The notes beneath the pieces were generated by a model. It was not told where the DNA came from, made no database searches, and saw nothing but the letters and a program-made list of their open reading frames with translations. Both the position numbers and the translations under genes were made by a program. DNA of 64,000 nt, from contig JBAMDO010000101.1 of assembly GCA_037074765.1 (NCBI GenBank), positions 1 to 64,000 of the forward strand, written 5' to 3'. This document shows positions 44,146 through 57,265 of the stretch, in pieces. Source of the stretch: Mansonella perstans. Lineage: Eukaryota; Nematoda; Chromadorea; Rhabditida; Onchocercidae. Every line of letters starts with the position of its first letter. Within the stretch, counting starts at the first letter, position 1.

Positions 44146-45258
44146 ATGATGAAAGAGTCAAATGTTGGTCGTGTCGCCTTTGGTGTCTGTGTCGCCTTAA
44201 CGATGATTTTTTCCCTCATTTCTCTTCTTACGCCTGGTAGGTGAAGTTTACCTTTGTTGTGTCATATTGCAGGTTAATCAGAACAACTAAACAAGAATAT
44301 CCAAAGCTCCCTGGGAATATTTATAATTTTCAGCATGGCGAACATTTGAGAAAAGGCCTGAGGCACTTGAACAAGGCCCTGCTATACCAGCTTCTATTGG
44401 TCTGTTTCGATATCAGTGTTTTGGAGACTTACGAAAAAAAGATTGCAAAGTATGTAAGACGAAAGAACCTGATAACGATTTGTGCAATTATATCTTCGAT
44501 GTTAGTTAATTAATTTGGACAATCTCGCCTTTTAGCTTTTTTACAATGTAGTTCAAAAATCGTTCCAAATTGATATTTTTCGGTTACCGATCAGTGCAAC
44601 CAGTTGAATTCAGATCCATTCATTACTTCACTTCATTTCAGCATCGTGCACCGTGGGAGGTAACATTAGTGTACACATTGATATCTTCTTTAATTATCGA
44701 GTTAATTGCTATCTTATATTTATTTCTACCACGAGAATTTTGTTGTGAACAATATGAGCATATGGCAATACCATTTGGTGGCTTTGCAGCAGTTATATTT
44801 ATGCTATTACTTTATGGTGTCATTAGTTATCCGGAACGATATACTGAAATTTCAAGTGACTTATTGATTTTAATCAAATAATCAATAATTATTTGAATGA
44901 CTTCAATGACTGCATTAATTAAATGGTATAATTAAAAGAAGTTAAATGTAAAGTTAAGTTAAATTATATTATATAATATTTGCTGCATATAATAATTATA
45001 GTTAAATTGAAATTTGGACAAAAAAAACTTCCCATTCCTCTTTTTTTAAAATTAGCAAATTTTTTAATTACATTTTTCGTTATAGGCTTACTTGAGGCTT
45101 TCTCGCACACAGAAGGACACACAGGATTCCATCCATCAATGATCATCATCAGCCTTGGCTACAGTTACTATCTATCATGCATTGCTACTGTTTTTTCATT
45201 TCTATCACTCATCGTCGGCATACTTAATGTTACTTTAGCTTGGTGTTTTCTTTGGTAA
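44146..45258 (+). CDS. Clc-like four-membrane-span protein 2
   Basis: Exons 44146-44236, 44334-44449, 44642-44855 and 45086-45258 join in frame to 197 aa. Helix 1 (FGVCVALTMIFSLISLL) runs into TP|AW, the family junction. The extracellular loop carries the claudin-like pattern W ... GLFRYQC-x8-C. Helices 2 and 3 are VTLVYTLISSLIIELIAILYL and FGGFAAVIFMLLLYGVISY. Helix 4 follows GYSYYLS and reads CIATVFSFLSLIVGILNVTLAW. A second ATG directly follows the first. Intron phases 1, 0, 1 are shared with the third and fourth members. Membrane location is a safe inference; the specific role (cell contact or channel modulation, as for claudin and NSY-4 relatives) is not shown by sequence. Confidence 0.88.
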
Positions 45259-46380
45259 CTCAGATAAAAATGAATATTGTTTATGTTTACTATTTACCGT
45301 TTACTCATTCCTTGTGTCCATCAAAATTTTTTAAAATCCCAAATTAAGAATTTGTATTTAAAACAATTTAAAAAAAAAAACAATGTGTATGTGAAAAGAA
45401 ACGAGCACCTGGACCTTCTCTTTTTCTCTCTATGTCTTGTCGAGTAAACTACTACTGTTTTATTTCTTTACAGTGTGCTCTTTTACTGATCTCTTTAGGT
45501 TTGGAATTTGATTTGTCAAGAATTCAAATGCCTTGAAATGTTTTGTGGACTTGTTACTGTCCCTCATGCAATTATGCAACTAGCAATTACTTCATGCATT
45601 AGCCACTTCAATTTCCAGATACAATAAATCATGAAATTTCAAAGTATCTTTCAAAGCCTTTTGAAATTTTCAGTAATTTACTTTACCAGGAAGTTGAAAC
45701 TGAAAAAATTTAAAACACAAAAATATTATTTTGTGGAATAAAGATTGCTGCAAAGTAATAATCTGAACGACCGAAGATAGGAAATGGGATGAAAATGTTG
45801 TGTAACTATTCGTACAATCTGTCTGATCGAAAACACGGTTTTTTTAAGAGATGAATTATCAAAGTTAAACTTTAAATTTCACCTATTCCGCGAAAATTGA
45901 AGAGCCATTGGCAACCATATGTCCCTTAAACACAGGCATATTTTCAGCTGCTTTGAATAATTGTTTTTTTTTCATGTGCGCCATTATAACTTTAATCACG
46001 AAGCTTAAAATGCAGAAAGTATCCCGAAAAATTATGAGAACAACAAATTGCAAATTATTCAAAATAGCTGAAAATATGCTTAAAAGATTGATTTTTTCAA
46101 TGGCTCAGATTTGCAAAGACGAACCAGATCAGATATTTTAAATGAACTGACTTAGAAATTATTGTTATATTTCATGTTTGGATATCAGAAAGCCACATCA
46201 TTCTTTATCATTGCATAAGCTGCATACATAAGATTTATTATCGTATGCATCATCCTGAGATACGATAATAAATCAATTACAGTGAGACAAGATTTGATAT
46301 TTTGGAATAACGCAATTTCATGCAAATAATCATCAACTAACGAAAAACAATATCATACAATCATAACATTGCAACAATTT
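45259..46380. other. Intergenic; contains the first copy of a duplicated non-coding block
   Basis: The 3' flank of Clc-like gene 2 meets the 3' end of the endonuclease G gene. Bases about 45381-45760 are colinear with about 52690-52975. No supported exon. Confidence 0.45.
45381..45760. repeat. Paralogous non-coding block, copy A
   Basis: Colinear matches to 52690-52975 include TGTATGTGAAAA, GCT[C/G]TTTTACT[G/T]ATCTCTTTA, ATGTTTTGTGGACT and CTGAAAAAATTTAAAAC. Overall identity is estimated by eye at 65-70% with gaps. The block lies downstream of a Clc-like gene, so it probably duplicated with one. Confidence 0.55.
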
Positions 46381-48525
46381 TTACCGCAACATACTGCTCG
46401 ATTTTCCATTAATCTTTTTTACGATACCCTTTGGCACTTTATCAAAAATTAGAAATCCAGCAGAACGCTCGATAGTGTCCAATGGAACCATAAAAGAAGT
46501 TAGAGGCGTATCATCCGGTATTACCTGAAATCATTAAATTCTATCAAACAGCTGAATTGTAAAAATGGTAGCAAGCTAGCCAGTTATATAGTCTATCATA
46601 AATAAACAAATCTTTATCAATTTAATAAACATTCATTTGCCAACATGACAATAATTATTAAATATTTTGAACTAAGTCAACAAAAAATTACCAGTTAAAC
46701 AACCTATTACAAACAACTCACTGCATTTGGCATAATATATGCTTCTAGTTCGAATTTGCCATCTGGTAGCTCTACCAGTATGACCTGAAACAAGCTATCA
46801 CTTAGATATATATATTAGATATACATGTTAGGCAGCAACTTCTAAAAAAATATAACGCTTCAGACCATATTACCTTAAAGAAGTGTGTCGGCACGGCAAT
46901 ATTATTTCGACCAACAACTTTATACTTGATGTACAAAGAACCATCCTTCTCTAATTTCGGTAAAAATAATGGCCCCGTACAAATGTACACATTTTTGTGC
47001 TTCCTTGCAAGCTTCCTAAAATTTAGTCTCCAAAAGCTGAAATTTTTGAATGTGCTAAAAGATACATCACAGTGTGATGAAATATGAAACAGCATCAATC
47101 AATATGCTATACTGAACCTGAATATATTTTGATACTAGAAATAGATGTAAAACGGACTGCATTTTTTTTAGCTCATTAAGAGAAAATATCAAATATTTGT
47201 GAAATAACTGTTTAAAACACAATACCTAGCGTGTTTCTCCAATTCATTCCATTTGTTCCTGTTAAATCCTTTACCAATTTGAGGTGCCATATTGCTCAGT
47301 AAGAAAGTTTGCTCAATAGCAATTTGCGATCGCCGATGATTGCCAGCTGCAGCTAAGTGACCACGATCATATCCACTACCCTGCAATTATCAGAGCTTAC
47401 AAAATCCGTGACATAAGGAAACATCCAAAAGATCTTCGCTTCAATTAAAACAGAAAGAGGGCAGCTTTACATAAATTGGACAGGTTAACTTCCACACTCG
47501 CCATAAAACAGCAAGGAATTGAAACAGTTAAAAAAGAAGCTAGCCTGGAATGCAAAAATATGCCTTATAGTCATCGTTTGTTGATTTGAAATAAGGATGA
47601 ATTGACGGGTCCTCATGAAAGTTGCATTTTGAACGATCAACAGATGAATTGTAAACTAATCTATCTGGAGTTAGATGCTCAATAACCCAATGAGCTATTC
47701 TATAAAGAAATCAAAATGAAAACAAACTTTAGTAAACAAATTTACTAACACTAACACATGGACAACATGAACTTCAAAATCTGAAGACTACGTAAATAAC
47801 AATACATTAAAATTTTAATGTAGTATACAATCTTAGTATTTAACCGATGTGTCACTGAATTCAAGTCGACATCTTTTAATTAAAGTGGCTTGAAAATCAC
47901 GGAATCGTTTGTTAAATGTAATAACCTATTGCGACGATCATATGATAAAACATAATCCTCGTAAGTGCGTAAGTTATCAAAACCGGGATAACCATAGCGC
48001 ATTATTTGGGATGCACGAGATGGCTGCCCTTTCACATGTTCGATATTCAAGGCCGGAGAGGATCCAGTCAAAACGTGTGGTGGTTGCACTATCGGTAACT
48101 GAAAAAAATATACCAATCCTAGAAATTATCACTGGAAGAAAAAACGGTCAGTCTTATAAGAATTTTAAAACAAAATTGACAAATCTATCAATTTAAAATT
48201 TTATTAATTTACCAGAGAATCCTGTTAGCTTCCGCCATACTCCAATTTCCAATGCATGCGGTACTTTACAGGATCCAAATTAGAGCAAATTCTATGAACT
48301 AAAAACTTGAAAGAAATTAAAATTTGAAAAAATATAAAAGCCACACAATCTACAGAGATTTTGCATAAGCCTTTATATTATGACCAATGAAAATTCAAAA
48401 TAGAAACGTACTTCGGCAGTTGCAGCATTAGCTCGTTTCAGTATATATGTGTTAGTCCAATAACCAGCGAAGAAAGAAGCAGCTAGCAGTGAAACAGTGC
48501 CCGATCGTTTAGCAATGTGTTGCAT
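46381..48525 (-). CDS. cps-6: Mitochondrial endonuclease G
   Basis: EndoG is a sugar-nonspecific DNA/RNA endonuclease of the mitochondrial intermembrane space that degrades DNA in apoptosis and paternal mitochondria. Exons: 48412-48525, 47926-48098, 47564-47699, 47226-47380, 46874-47015, 46722-46784, 46381-46524; they join in frame to 308 aa (human 297). The N-terminus (MQHIAKRSGTVSLLAASFFAGYW) is a presequence with a membrane-like segment. The catalytic motif SGYDRGHLAAAGNH is intact, followed by the Mg-binding Asn region NMAPQIGKGFNRNKWNELE, then NVYICTGPLFLP and AVPTHFFKV. The intron after exon 3 starts with GC (47562-47563) in AAG|GCATAT; the frame and the family alignment K|GSGYDRGH leave no GT alternative. 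A longer frame extends upstream of the chosen ATG but lacks EndoG character. Only the minus strand is coding here, opposite to the Clc-like genes on both sides. Confidence 0.95.
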
Positions 48526-49756
48526 CCTTTTGAAATGAAATTGAGAGAACTGAATCGTTAACAAACGAAACAAAAATGAAACGACGTATGCGTAAAAACA
48601 GAATTCGTTGTCATCATAGAGACAGAATTTGGTGTCATCGATGTCAAAGGAAAGGTAATAATTAGCTGCTGCAGAAAACATTCAATATACTAGAATGTAA
48701 TATTAAACAAGCAATGTGAAGGATGACGCGGAATCTTCAACAAAATACAATCATTTAAATAGCAATTTGAAATTTTTAAATTTATTTAGCGATTTGAGCT
48801 TGAATCTGCTAGGAGTTTCGCAAAGGAATAAACAAGAGACTAAACATATTCAATGTTTTAGACATCTAGATGGATTGCTGTTAGATGGAAAAGAGAATAA
48901 GTGTTAGAGTGTCTGCAAAAGAAATAAATAAAAAGGATACTGTAGAAAGAAAGATGTCAAAGGTTGACAGAAATCATCAGAAGACAGTGTTGTTACAGAA
49001 AAAAATTGTATAAATAGATCAGTGTGTATAGTGAAAGATTGGAGAGAGTGGTAAGCGAAAATATTTAAATAATGGGACCGGTAACGAATGTTTGCTTAAT
49101 AATTTCCAGTTCTCGTAGCACAAGTTTAAGTAATTCGAATTCTAATGTTTCAAATCTCAATAATTTCAATTCAGTATTTCAAATTCTAATGTTTTGAACT
49201 GCAATAATTCGAAATTCAATATTTCAAGTTGTAGTAAGCCAACTTTCAGTAATAAATTTGCGAGTTTAGGAGAGTTTTGTTTGGACATACTTTTTTTATT
49301 CGTTCATTTTTCTTTTTCTACAAAGTTTTTAATCTATATAATATATATAAATACATGATATCAGTACTTCATTCATTCGGGCTTAGCTGACTGTTTACAG
49401 TTTCTGAATGAAATTCAAATTCAATTTTTAAAATAAATGTGACGAAAGCATTTTATATTTAATATATTTGTGCGACACATTCCCACTGGAGATGCATAGC
49501 ATCTCAGTGTGTACAGTTTGTACAGGTTCCACTCTTTTCCTGCCTTCATTAGTTTTATTTGTTTAATTAGGTAGGGCGAAAGTGATTAAAATTTAAAAAA
49601 GTCGTATAGGTTGTTGGTGAACAGTGAACATCATTGAATTCTTTTGCACTGATGACAAGGAATGGTTTATTTCGTTGATTTCAATTGTCATGTGAAGTTG
49701 ACACTGTGTTTTATTTGACAAGCCATCGAGAGCGGGAAATATTTAGGCAATAAATG

Positions 49757-49843
49757 TCTGGACAATTTGTGTTATCTATGCAAGTGTAGACAATTTGTGT
49801 TATTCATACAAATCTGGGCTATTTATGTTATTCATACAAGTAC
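49757..49843. repeat. Minisatellite, about 29 bp unit, three copies
   Basis: Three imperfect copies of CTGGACAATTTGTGTTATTC followed by ATACAAGT-like sequence, each about 28-31 bp. Confidence 0.8.
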
Positions 49844-51101
49844 GTTATTGTTAATTGCTAATTGTTATTGTTAGTCGTTATTAGTTTTATTCAATATAGA
49901 AGTTTATAATTTGCTTCATGAGGAAACAAATTAAATGGTTTCAATTTTGTGAAATTTATTTTAACTCATTTAGTAGGTCAAATTTTATTCAGTAAAAATT
50001 TCGAAAAATAATTTAAAATGAAATTGATTGGTGCAGAGACATCTTTTAGTATACATTGAGTCAGTTGCTAAGAGCTTAGGAAACAAGATGAGTCATTGTC
50101 TAGTAATAATTCCTGTTCTTCTACAGGTTTTGAATTTATTCGATGTGTGTAGAATGGAATGGAAATGTTATTTTTATTTTTAACGAGTTTTTTTTTTTTT
50201 CTTTTTACTCCAACGAATTACTTTAACCAACTGTCGGAGCAATATTTACGGTTTCTTCTTAGTCATCTGGCCATCTGGTCATCTGGCCTTCTCTCTTTGA
50301 TGCTTCATTTCTGTCTGATTGTATTCCAAGTTTTTCAGTCATGAAGTTTCAGAAGTCTGTTGCATAATTAATTTTTGACAAGGAACTATTTTCCTTCCAC
50401 AGCAAGGTAAAGAATGAAGTAATTAACAAAAGATATATTGTAGGACAGAGTATGTACTATCGATTGCTTCATCGATAGCATTTTTCGAAATGAAATGAAA
50501 TTTTATTCAAACTGTCATCCACAGTGAAAGCGATAAACAATTATGGCATGCGTAACTTCCTGGTTTTAATTGTCGAATGCATTTGTCGATTTCAAATTCT
50601 GCCGAATAATTTCACATATGAAGAAAGTCAGATTAAAATGCTCTTTTATTTTACCGACATACAGAAATGAAATGAAATTCGATCAAAACATATTTACCCT
50701 AACATTCATTTAATTCAAAAACAATAAGCAAATAACATTGGATATTTTCTGTAATGTCATCTGAGGTAAAGTTAGTTGCATAGATAATTAGTATCAAGCA
50801 ATTTAAGAAATCTTCACTTGTTTGTTAATTAGGGTAGAAATATTTGGGTAAATGCAATTTTATCTCAACACTTAATTTCTTTCCTTTCTCATTTATTTCT
50901 TATAATTAATTAATTAATTAATTTAATTTGTTCGTTTAATTATTGATTTATAAATGTTTTTCTATGCACTGGTCATTCCTTTTTTCAAATTGACCCATTG
51001 ACAACATTAATCAATGCATTCGTTCAGAACTATTTATGAAAGAAAACTTTCCATTCATTTGTATAAAGGTCTTTATCTCTCTATAAACTTTGCATGTAAT
51101 C

Positions 51102-51157
51102 TATCTGTCTGTCCGTCTGTTTGTCTGTCTGTCCCTCTCTCTCTCTCTCTCTCTCTT
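51102..51157. repeat. Compound microsatellite (TCTG)n then (CT)n
   Basis: TCTG/TCCG units at about 51102-51132 run into an uninterrupted CT tract to about 51156. Confidence 0.9.
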
Positions 51158-52345
51158 TGTGTATGTAAAGAATTTATGTCGCAGAGAACAATGGTGAAAT
51201 GCAGTCTTAAAGTTGTTATTGTATTATTAATCAGACACATTATGATATTTCATGACATTTGACATCGCTCACAGATGGCACAATTCTTTATTTATATTAT
51301 TATTTTAAGGTAATGAAAGGGTAGATAACACTGCAGTTAAATTATTTTTGAAATTAAAAAAGTAAATGAATAAATTTAATTGAAGCAAACTTTTTCATTA
51401 AGATTGAAAATTAAATAAAAAGTAAATTGAATGCATTGATTGTTTCTTTCTTTACTATTAACAATCATATTTGTTTCTATGCGAACATATCAATCACTAT
51501 AATTGCTTATTTGATGTGATAACAATAAGATATGCTTATTGCTGTATGAATAAAATACAAAAATCTTCGCAGTTGTGTAAGGATAATACAAATTTTTATG
51601 CAAATTATTCTGTCCATTCTATTTTTCATATTTTTCTGTGAAAAAAAATTCAGTACTAGCGATAATTTAAAGGCTTTGCTGATATACTAATTACAATGAA
51701 AATTAATTAATTAAAAAATTTTCAATATTTACATAAGTATTACAATATCACCAATCCAATTAGGAATCTTTTCTGTCTTTACTTTAGAAGTTGATAACGA
51801 TGGTATCTCTATGACAGGAAGTGATAATATTAATAGCTTGAAGATTAAAGCTTACTGTTTTGTTGGAAACGGACGATATTAAGTAGTTTATCCTTGTTGT
51901 TATGGGAAAAATTTACTGTTTAAGTTACAAGTAATGCTTAGAGAAATAATATAACAAATGTTTACATTTAGTACTTTCTCCTACAATAAGACATTCACAC
52001 GATGTTTTTAAATTGCTTGACATATTTACATATAAAACTACTATTCCATGACAATGTCGTGAAATGCAATGAATCAAATATCTGAAATAAGTCAAATGTT
52101 TATGGAATTCAAATCGTAGAAAATTAATTCAACTTATGTGCTAGAACAATTGAATGTTAATGGTTTTTTTTGGATCATAATGTGTAGTTGCTATGGTAGC
52201 TGCGAAGTATTCATTAGTGAGTAAAATCTCTTATTGCGTTTTCAGTATATTAACTAGTTTTGCTTTAAACTTTTCACAGACTCTAATTACGCATTTTACG
52301 ATTCAGCCTTCTAACCGTAAAGGTTATTAGTTTTTATGGAAGCTT

Positions 52346-52450
52346 AGCAGAATAAATTCCTGTGAGTTCTAAGTGATTGTTGCAGTATAGATTCCTGAGA
52401 GTTCTAAGTAATTGTTGCAGAATAGATTCCTGAGAGTTCTAAGTGATTGT
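52346..52450. repeat. Minisatellite, exactly three 35-bp units
   Basis: Units 52346-52380, 52381-52415 and 52416-52450 share AGATTCCTGAGAGTTCTAAG with few substitutions and no indels. Confidence 0.9.
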
Positions 52451-52689
52451 TCGATAACAATGTTTTTGTAATAATGGATAGAAGTTTCCTATTTAACTGT
52501 TAAACAAACAATTGTCTAATTAATTTTTGAAATTTAAAAATTAGTAATTTAATACTTGTGGTAGTTATAAAGGAAAGGAAATGCAATATCATTGTGGTTG
52601 TGCGGCGATGTCATTTGTAGTAAAGGAATAGTCTGACAATATTTCTTTTTTTCAGGGATACTTCAATTCGATTCAAAATGAAAACAACA

Positions 52690-52975
52690 AATATGAATGT
52701 ATGTGAAAAAAAATGACCTGTTGGACTATTTGACCAGCATAATAAGCTCTTTTCTGATCCGTGGTTTATCCACCGAATTATTACTGATTTTTTTTGACAG
52801 GGCGCTGTTTTACTTATCTCTTTAATTTTATCAACGACCAGAATGCTTCAATATGTTTTGTGGACTCGTATCTTGACTTCAAGCACTTCGTTATTGGATT
52901 CTAATTGTCTTCTAAAGTCTCTAATTAGCTGAAAAATTTAAAACTTCAAAACATGAAATTATTATTGAATAAAAC
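52690..52975. repeat. Paralogous non-coding block, copy B
   Basis: Colinear with 45381-45760 (see copy A). Here it is not next to a recognised Clc-like gene. Confidence 0.55.
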
Positions 52976-54443
52976 GTGAATTGTTGAAAAGTTGAATTAT
53001 TTCGATTGATTTTGCAAAATGATGATCTAAATTAATGGACGGATGAAAATATTATCTGATCCTTTCTATAACATCCTATCTCTGTTGTGAAACTGTTTAT
53101 ATATCACAGAAACGTTGTATTTCCAACGACACGTTTTGAATGTATCGATGTTGAACTTTGAACTTTACTTACTTCTATCAAAATTAAATTAAAAATTAAG
53201 TGGGTGATTTTAGTTAACGAAAGATCTTATCTTGTTTTATAAAAACTTTCAAAAATTGCAAAAAAAAATCTCAGACAACTGTGGAAATGTGACAAAATGA
53301 CAATATCATTCATTTCAGTTCTCTCAAAGTTATTGTTGTCACCTTTGACTTTCGAGCAGTTTCATTGAATGAAAACAAGATAAGATCAAAAATTGATCAT
53401 TTCACTTTTATCTCTTTTTATTGCTTTTGAAAAAAAAGTCATAATAAAGGTGCGAAATATTTGCACAGTTTAATCGTATGACATTCAGCGAACAGACTGT
53501 CAAAGCCAACATTTTTCCTTTTTTTGAATGATATCTTTTTGTCGTGTCTTTTTTCCTGTCATTGATGTATTGTCGTTTGATTTGTCACCTTTCTTGAATT
53601 GTTAGAACTTCTGCTAGGTACAACAAACTAAGAAAACTTCTGTCCAGCAATAATTTATAAATTTCAAATCTGCTTAAGTATATTTGAATTCATTGGAAAT
53701 GATTTTGACCTTTGGCAAAAGGTCAAAAAGTGTTCTGATTCAGTTACAAATAGTATTTGAAAAACTCATAAAATTACTGTAATGAATGAACTCAGTCACA
53801 ATTACATTGTTTTGCTCGAAAGACAACAATATTATCAACTAATTAGTAACTAATTAGTCTTAGGATTATCTCCATACTTGTGAATAATATTATTGCAGAA
53901 GAATCTTTTGACATCGTGACATTTGTATTATTATATTAGAATTTAATCGATCATTCATTGTCGAAAATTTATCTGTTGTTGAAAGAAAGAGAGAGAGAGA
54001 GAGAGGAAAGAATACAATAAACAATACAATGGAAGAAAGTGATCAGATTTAATTCTGTTTCACATAATTCGTCAATTTTTTTGGAACAACATCATGAAAT
54101 AGTTAAATCTTAAACGAATCATAAAATTTGGAACTGACTGACTTGATCTTTTTCATCTCTTGTTCCTATCAATGACTCATTGTGATTCACTTCATTTCAA
54201 GCTCATCTGATAAAGCTAGTATTCGACGGGAAAAATTAAAATTTTCAGCATGATTTTTAGCATTCTCAATTTAATATACTTTTTTGCAGGTGAAATTTAG
54301 TTTATTGCATTTGCTTAGATTAATGATAACGCCACTATATTAATTCTGTTTTTGAATTTTAAATTAATTCTACCTATCCGTTAGCTGCATTCTCTAATCG
54401 ATTGTTAGTGACCAAGCAGTATTGGAACGAATAAAGTAGAACA

Positions 54444-57265
54444 ATGTGCCTTTCATTCGTTGGGCAACTTTTGTTTGGCATCTTAATGGTCACTACATTT
54501 GGATTAACCACTATGTTCCTGCCCGGTCATTACTTTTACAAAAATTTATTGTTTAGCATCTTAATGGTCACTTTAACTTTAATTATTTTTGAAATTTGCA
54601 AATTATAACATTAATTTTTTAAAATTGAATTAGTAAAAACTAACTGCAGACTAATAATTAAAAAATTATGACTTAATTTAAGTAAAATATTCTTCAGTTA
54701 AGTTTTCATACTTGGTTTTTCTCACAAAACTTCTTCAATTGTCATTACTTTCTAGAATAGATATGGATGAAAATTAGGAAGTTATATCTTAATTTCTTTA
54801 GTTAGGAAGTTATATCTTAATTCTTTCAGTTAGAAAGTTACATCTTAATTTTGGATTTCTTTCTTTTTTAACCATTAATAACATAAAAGATCAGTTCATT
54901 TTAACACCATGAAGGAAAAAGAGAACAAAAACGAAAATTTCTTTTTAAAATTTTCACCAAGAAGATAGCATCAGTAATTGATTTAAAAAAGGATTGCATT
55001 GACTTAATTGCAAAACTACTTAATTTTACTTCTAATTTTCAGACTTGGATAATTTGCAACAAATAACAAAGAATATAACCAATGATTTGAAGGATTTTAA
55101 AATTCCTACAGAATTTTTGTCAGTACAATCGCTATGTCGAATTTTATCAGATGGTAACGTCACTCAAAATAATGAAATAAATTCTAACGACTTTTGCAAT
55201 TATTGGTTTCATGTAAGTTTCAAAATAATTGTAAGTTAAAGATTAATTGGAAATCTTTAGATTAAAATTTCAACGATTAGCTTTAGAATATTTGAATTTC
55301 GAAGTTAAACTGGTCATTGCAACATTTCCGATTTGGGTCAACGATTGCAGCAATACCACTAATGAAAAATTCAAAGCCAAATACATTTATACCGAGAAAA
55401 TAAAACTTGAAATCATTATTACTCATATATTTACTAATTAGAAATTCGCTAACTTGTATTAGCAGTTAAAATTAAAGTTTTTTAAGAATGCGAAAATTCA
55501 ATTTGCCATTTTCCACTGTAATTGTCGTAATTTAATAAGACTTATAAATGTGGCAGCGCTGTAACTTTGTGATTAAAATCATGTCTTTAATCCAACAAAG
55601 TGGAAAAAGAAAAAAAAGAATAGCGAAAATATAGCAATCTGTTCTGAATATTTTTCAGCAATTAGAAGATTGGCAAAAAGTAGTAGTAATAGTGATATGC
55701 TTGGCTTTGTTTGCTGAAGTGATAACTATTTGCTGGACGGTAGTTTCATTGTTTGGATGTTGTTGCCGAAAAATCTGCTTACAACTATTGCCAGTACTTT
55801 CGTTAATTGTTGCTTCATTTCTTGCAACAGCAGTTCTCGTCTTTGCTCTAAATAATCCAGAAGTTATCCGTATGTTCTTTTTTTTAATATTATTGCAAAT
55901 AAGTCTGAAGTATTATTAATCCAGCAATTAAAATATTGAATGAAATTTGTTCATCTTGAAAAAAATTTATTTTGAAATTTATCAATTTCACTGAACAGTT
56001 TCGTTCCTTGGGAAATTAACATAATATATTAATTAAGGTATTTTGGAGAGGGAATAATCATTTGTCGTAGAGCAGTTATCTATTTCAGCTATACCTTCAC
56101 ATAATTATCCTGATTACAGTTATCCTGATTAATCATTATCAATGACTACGGTCATCTCTTATCAGTCTATCAATCATTTCTCCTACCACATACTAATTAC
56201 CATACTTATTCATAGCTATTTTGTTCTCTAAAGTTTTCAATTCAAATAGTCTTTTCATGAACGGTTTATGTTTGCTTAATTTTAGATTTAACTTTGAGTT
56301 AGTTTAATGTTTGCAACAGTTGCGACAGTATTTGTTGACATTAACATGACATATGAGACTCATAAAAGTAACAAATCATTGTGGCCTGAGATGATATTTG
56401 CATGACTCACTAAAGATGTCGCCAGGCGGAATTTGTCATCTCACCAATGATGTTCAATTCCACATTTGAAATAAGAAATAAGAGTTTCTAAATTATTGAA
56501 GCATTAAACTATGAACAGTTATTGAAGTTGCTAAATTATTGAAGGTAAATTATTGAAGCAGCTACTATTTAATTTCAATTAGTGTACATGAAATTAAGTT
56601 TGTTATGAAATTCAACCAAAAATTTAATTGTCATATATAAATTAATTTTATGCAATATGGAGCCTGAAGCGTTACCATATGTAAAGTCAATATGTTTTCA
56701 AAAATTTAGGCTAATTTTTGAAGAAATTTGATTTCATTAAGCTTTAATACTTACGTTGCAAATTCAATGTTGCAGTAAGCATCGTTACTGTAAACTTCCA
56801 ATGAAAGTTTTCTTCTGTCTTTTTTATAATTAAATCTTTTGCCAGGAAAATTTTAAAACTTCTACTTTTGCAGAATGCTTCGTAGAAAAAGAAACCAGTG
56901 TGATTGGCCTAGAATCTTTGCATAATACAAATGCAAATTATATTCTTGTTGTTGGCTATTCAATTGGCTACCAGATAACAGTCCATTGTCCTAAGTTTAC
57001 TAGAAATCTCAATCCAGACTAGAATAATCATGCCTTTATTAAAGTGCGCTTTGTTTCATTAATGCTCTTACCAATCCTTAAAATTAATTTCATAAAAATG
57101 CTTTCAGGTGATTTTGATTTTACCGACTTTAGAGGAAGCATTGAAAAAAAAATCCAGAATGATGATGGTCAGAAGTTTTATTTGGCATGTGGCGCATTGG
57201 CTACAGCAATTACAGATATTTTTGTTGGTTGCTTAAATTTATGTCTCTTGAAATTCTGTTGCTAG
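54444..57265 (+). CDS. Clc-like four-membrane-span protein 3
   Basis: Exons 54444-54525, 55043-55212, 55659-55869 and 57108-57265 join in frame to 206 aa with intron phases 1, 0, 1, as in its relatives. Helix 1 is LLFGILMVTTFGLTTMFL, ending LP|D in place of TPGW, so the loop Trp of the claudin signature is absent. The loop has two cysteines (SLC and NDFC) and an NVT glycosylation sequon. Helices 2 and 3 are VVVIVICLALFAEVITIC and LLPVLSLIVASFLATAVLVFAL; helix 4 is FYLACGALATAITDIFVGCL, and the protein ends LLKFCC. The third intron contains a second, phase-compatible terminal exon (56874-57022). Function beyond a Clc-like membrane protein is not shown. Confidence 0.85.
54774..54855. repeat. 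Minisatellite, three 28-bp units, in Clc-like gene 3 intron 1
   Basis: Units start at 54774, 54802 and 54830 with TTAG[G/A]AAGTTA[T/C]ATCTTAA. Confidence 0.88.
56874..57022 (+). CDS. Spare terminal exon in Clc-like gene 3 (alternative or dead)
   Basis: After TTTTGCAG an open 149-nt exon fits the phase-1 donor at 55869 and ends at TAG (57020-57022). It encodes CFVEKETSVIGLES, then YILVVGYSIGYQ, which resembles the start of the fourth-helix exon of Clc-like gene 2 (MIIISLGYSYYLS). The sequence then turns polar (HCPKFTRNLNPD), so a full helix 4 is not made. It could be an alternative end giving a shortened protein, or a decayed duplicate of a terminal exon. Confidence 0.5.

Larger units (their letters stand above)
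48526..54443. other. Gene desert of about 5.9 kb between endonuclease G and Clc-like gene 3
   Basis: No exon could be supported. The region holds three minisatellites or simple repeats (49757-49843, 51102-51157, 52346-52450), a degenerate array of AATTCNAATNTTTCAA-like words at 49125-49250, a GA repeat at 53990-54005 and the second copy of the paralogous block. Given the Clc-like genes on both sides and that block, a lost Clc-like copy may have lain near 52000-52700; no coding remnant was recognised. Confidence 0.45.

Noticed and set aside
44241..44513. 90-codon frame overlapping Clc-like gene 2 exon 2
   Set aside because: It is a different frame from the one carrying the W ... GLFRYQC loop and includes intron sequence.
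53990..54005. GA-rich run
   Set aside because: A short dinucleotide repeat with no further structure; noted only within the desert entry.
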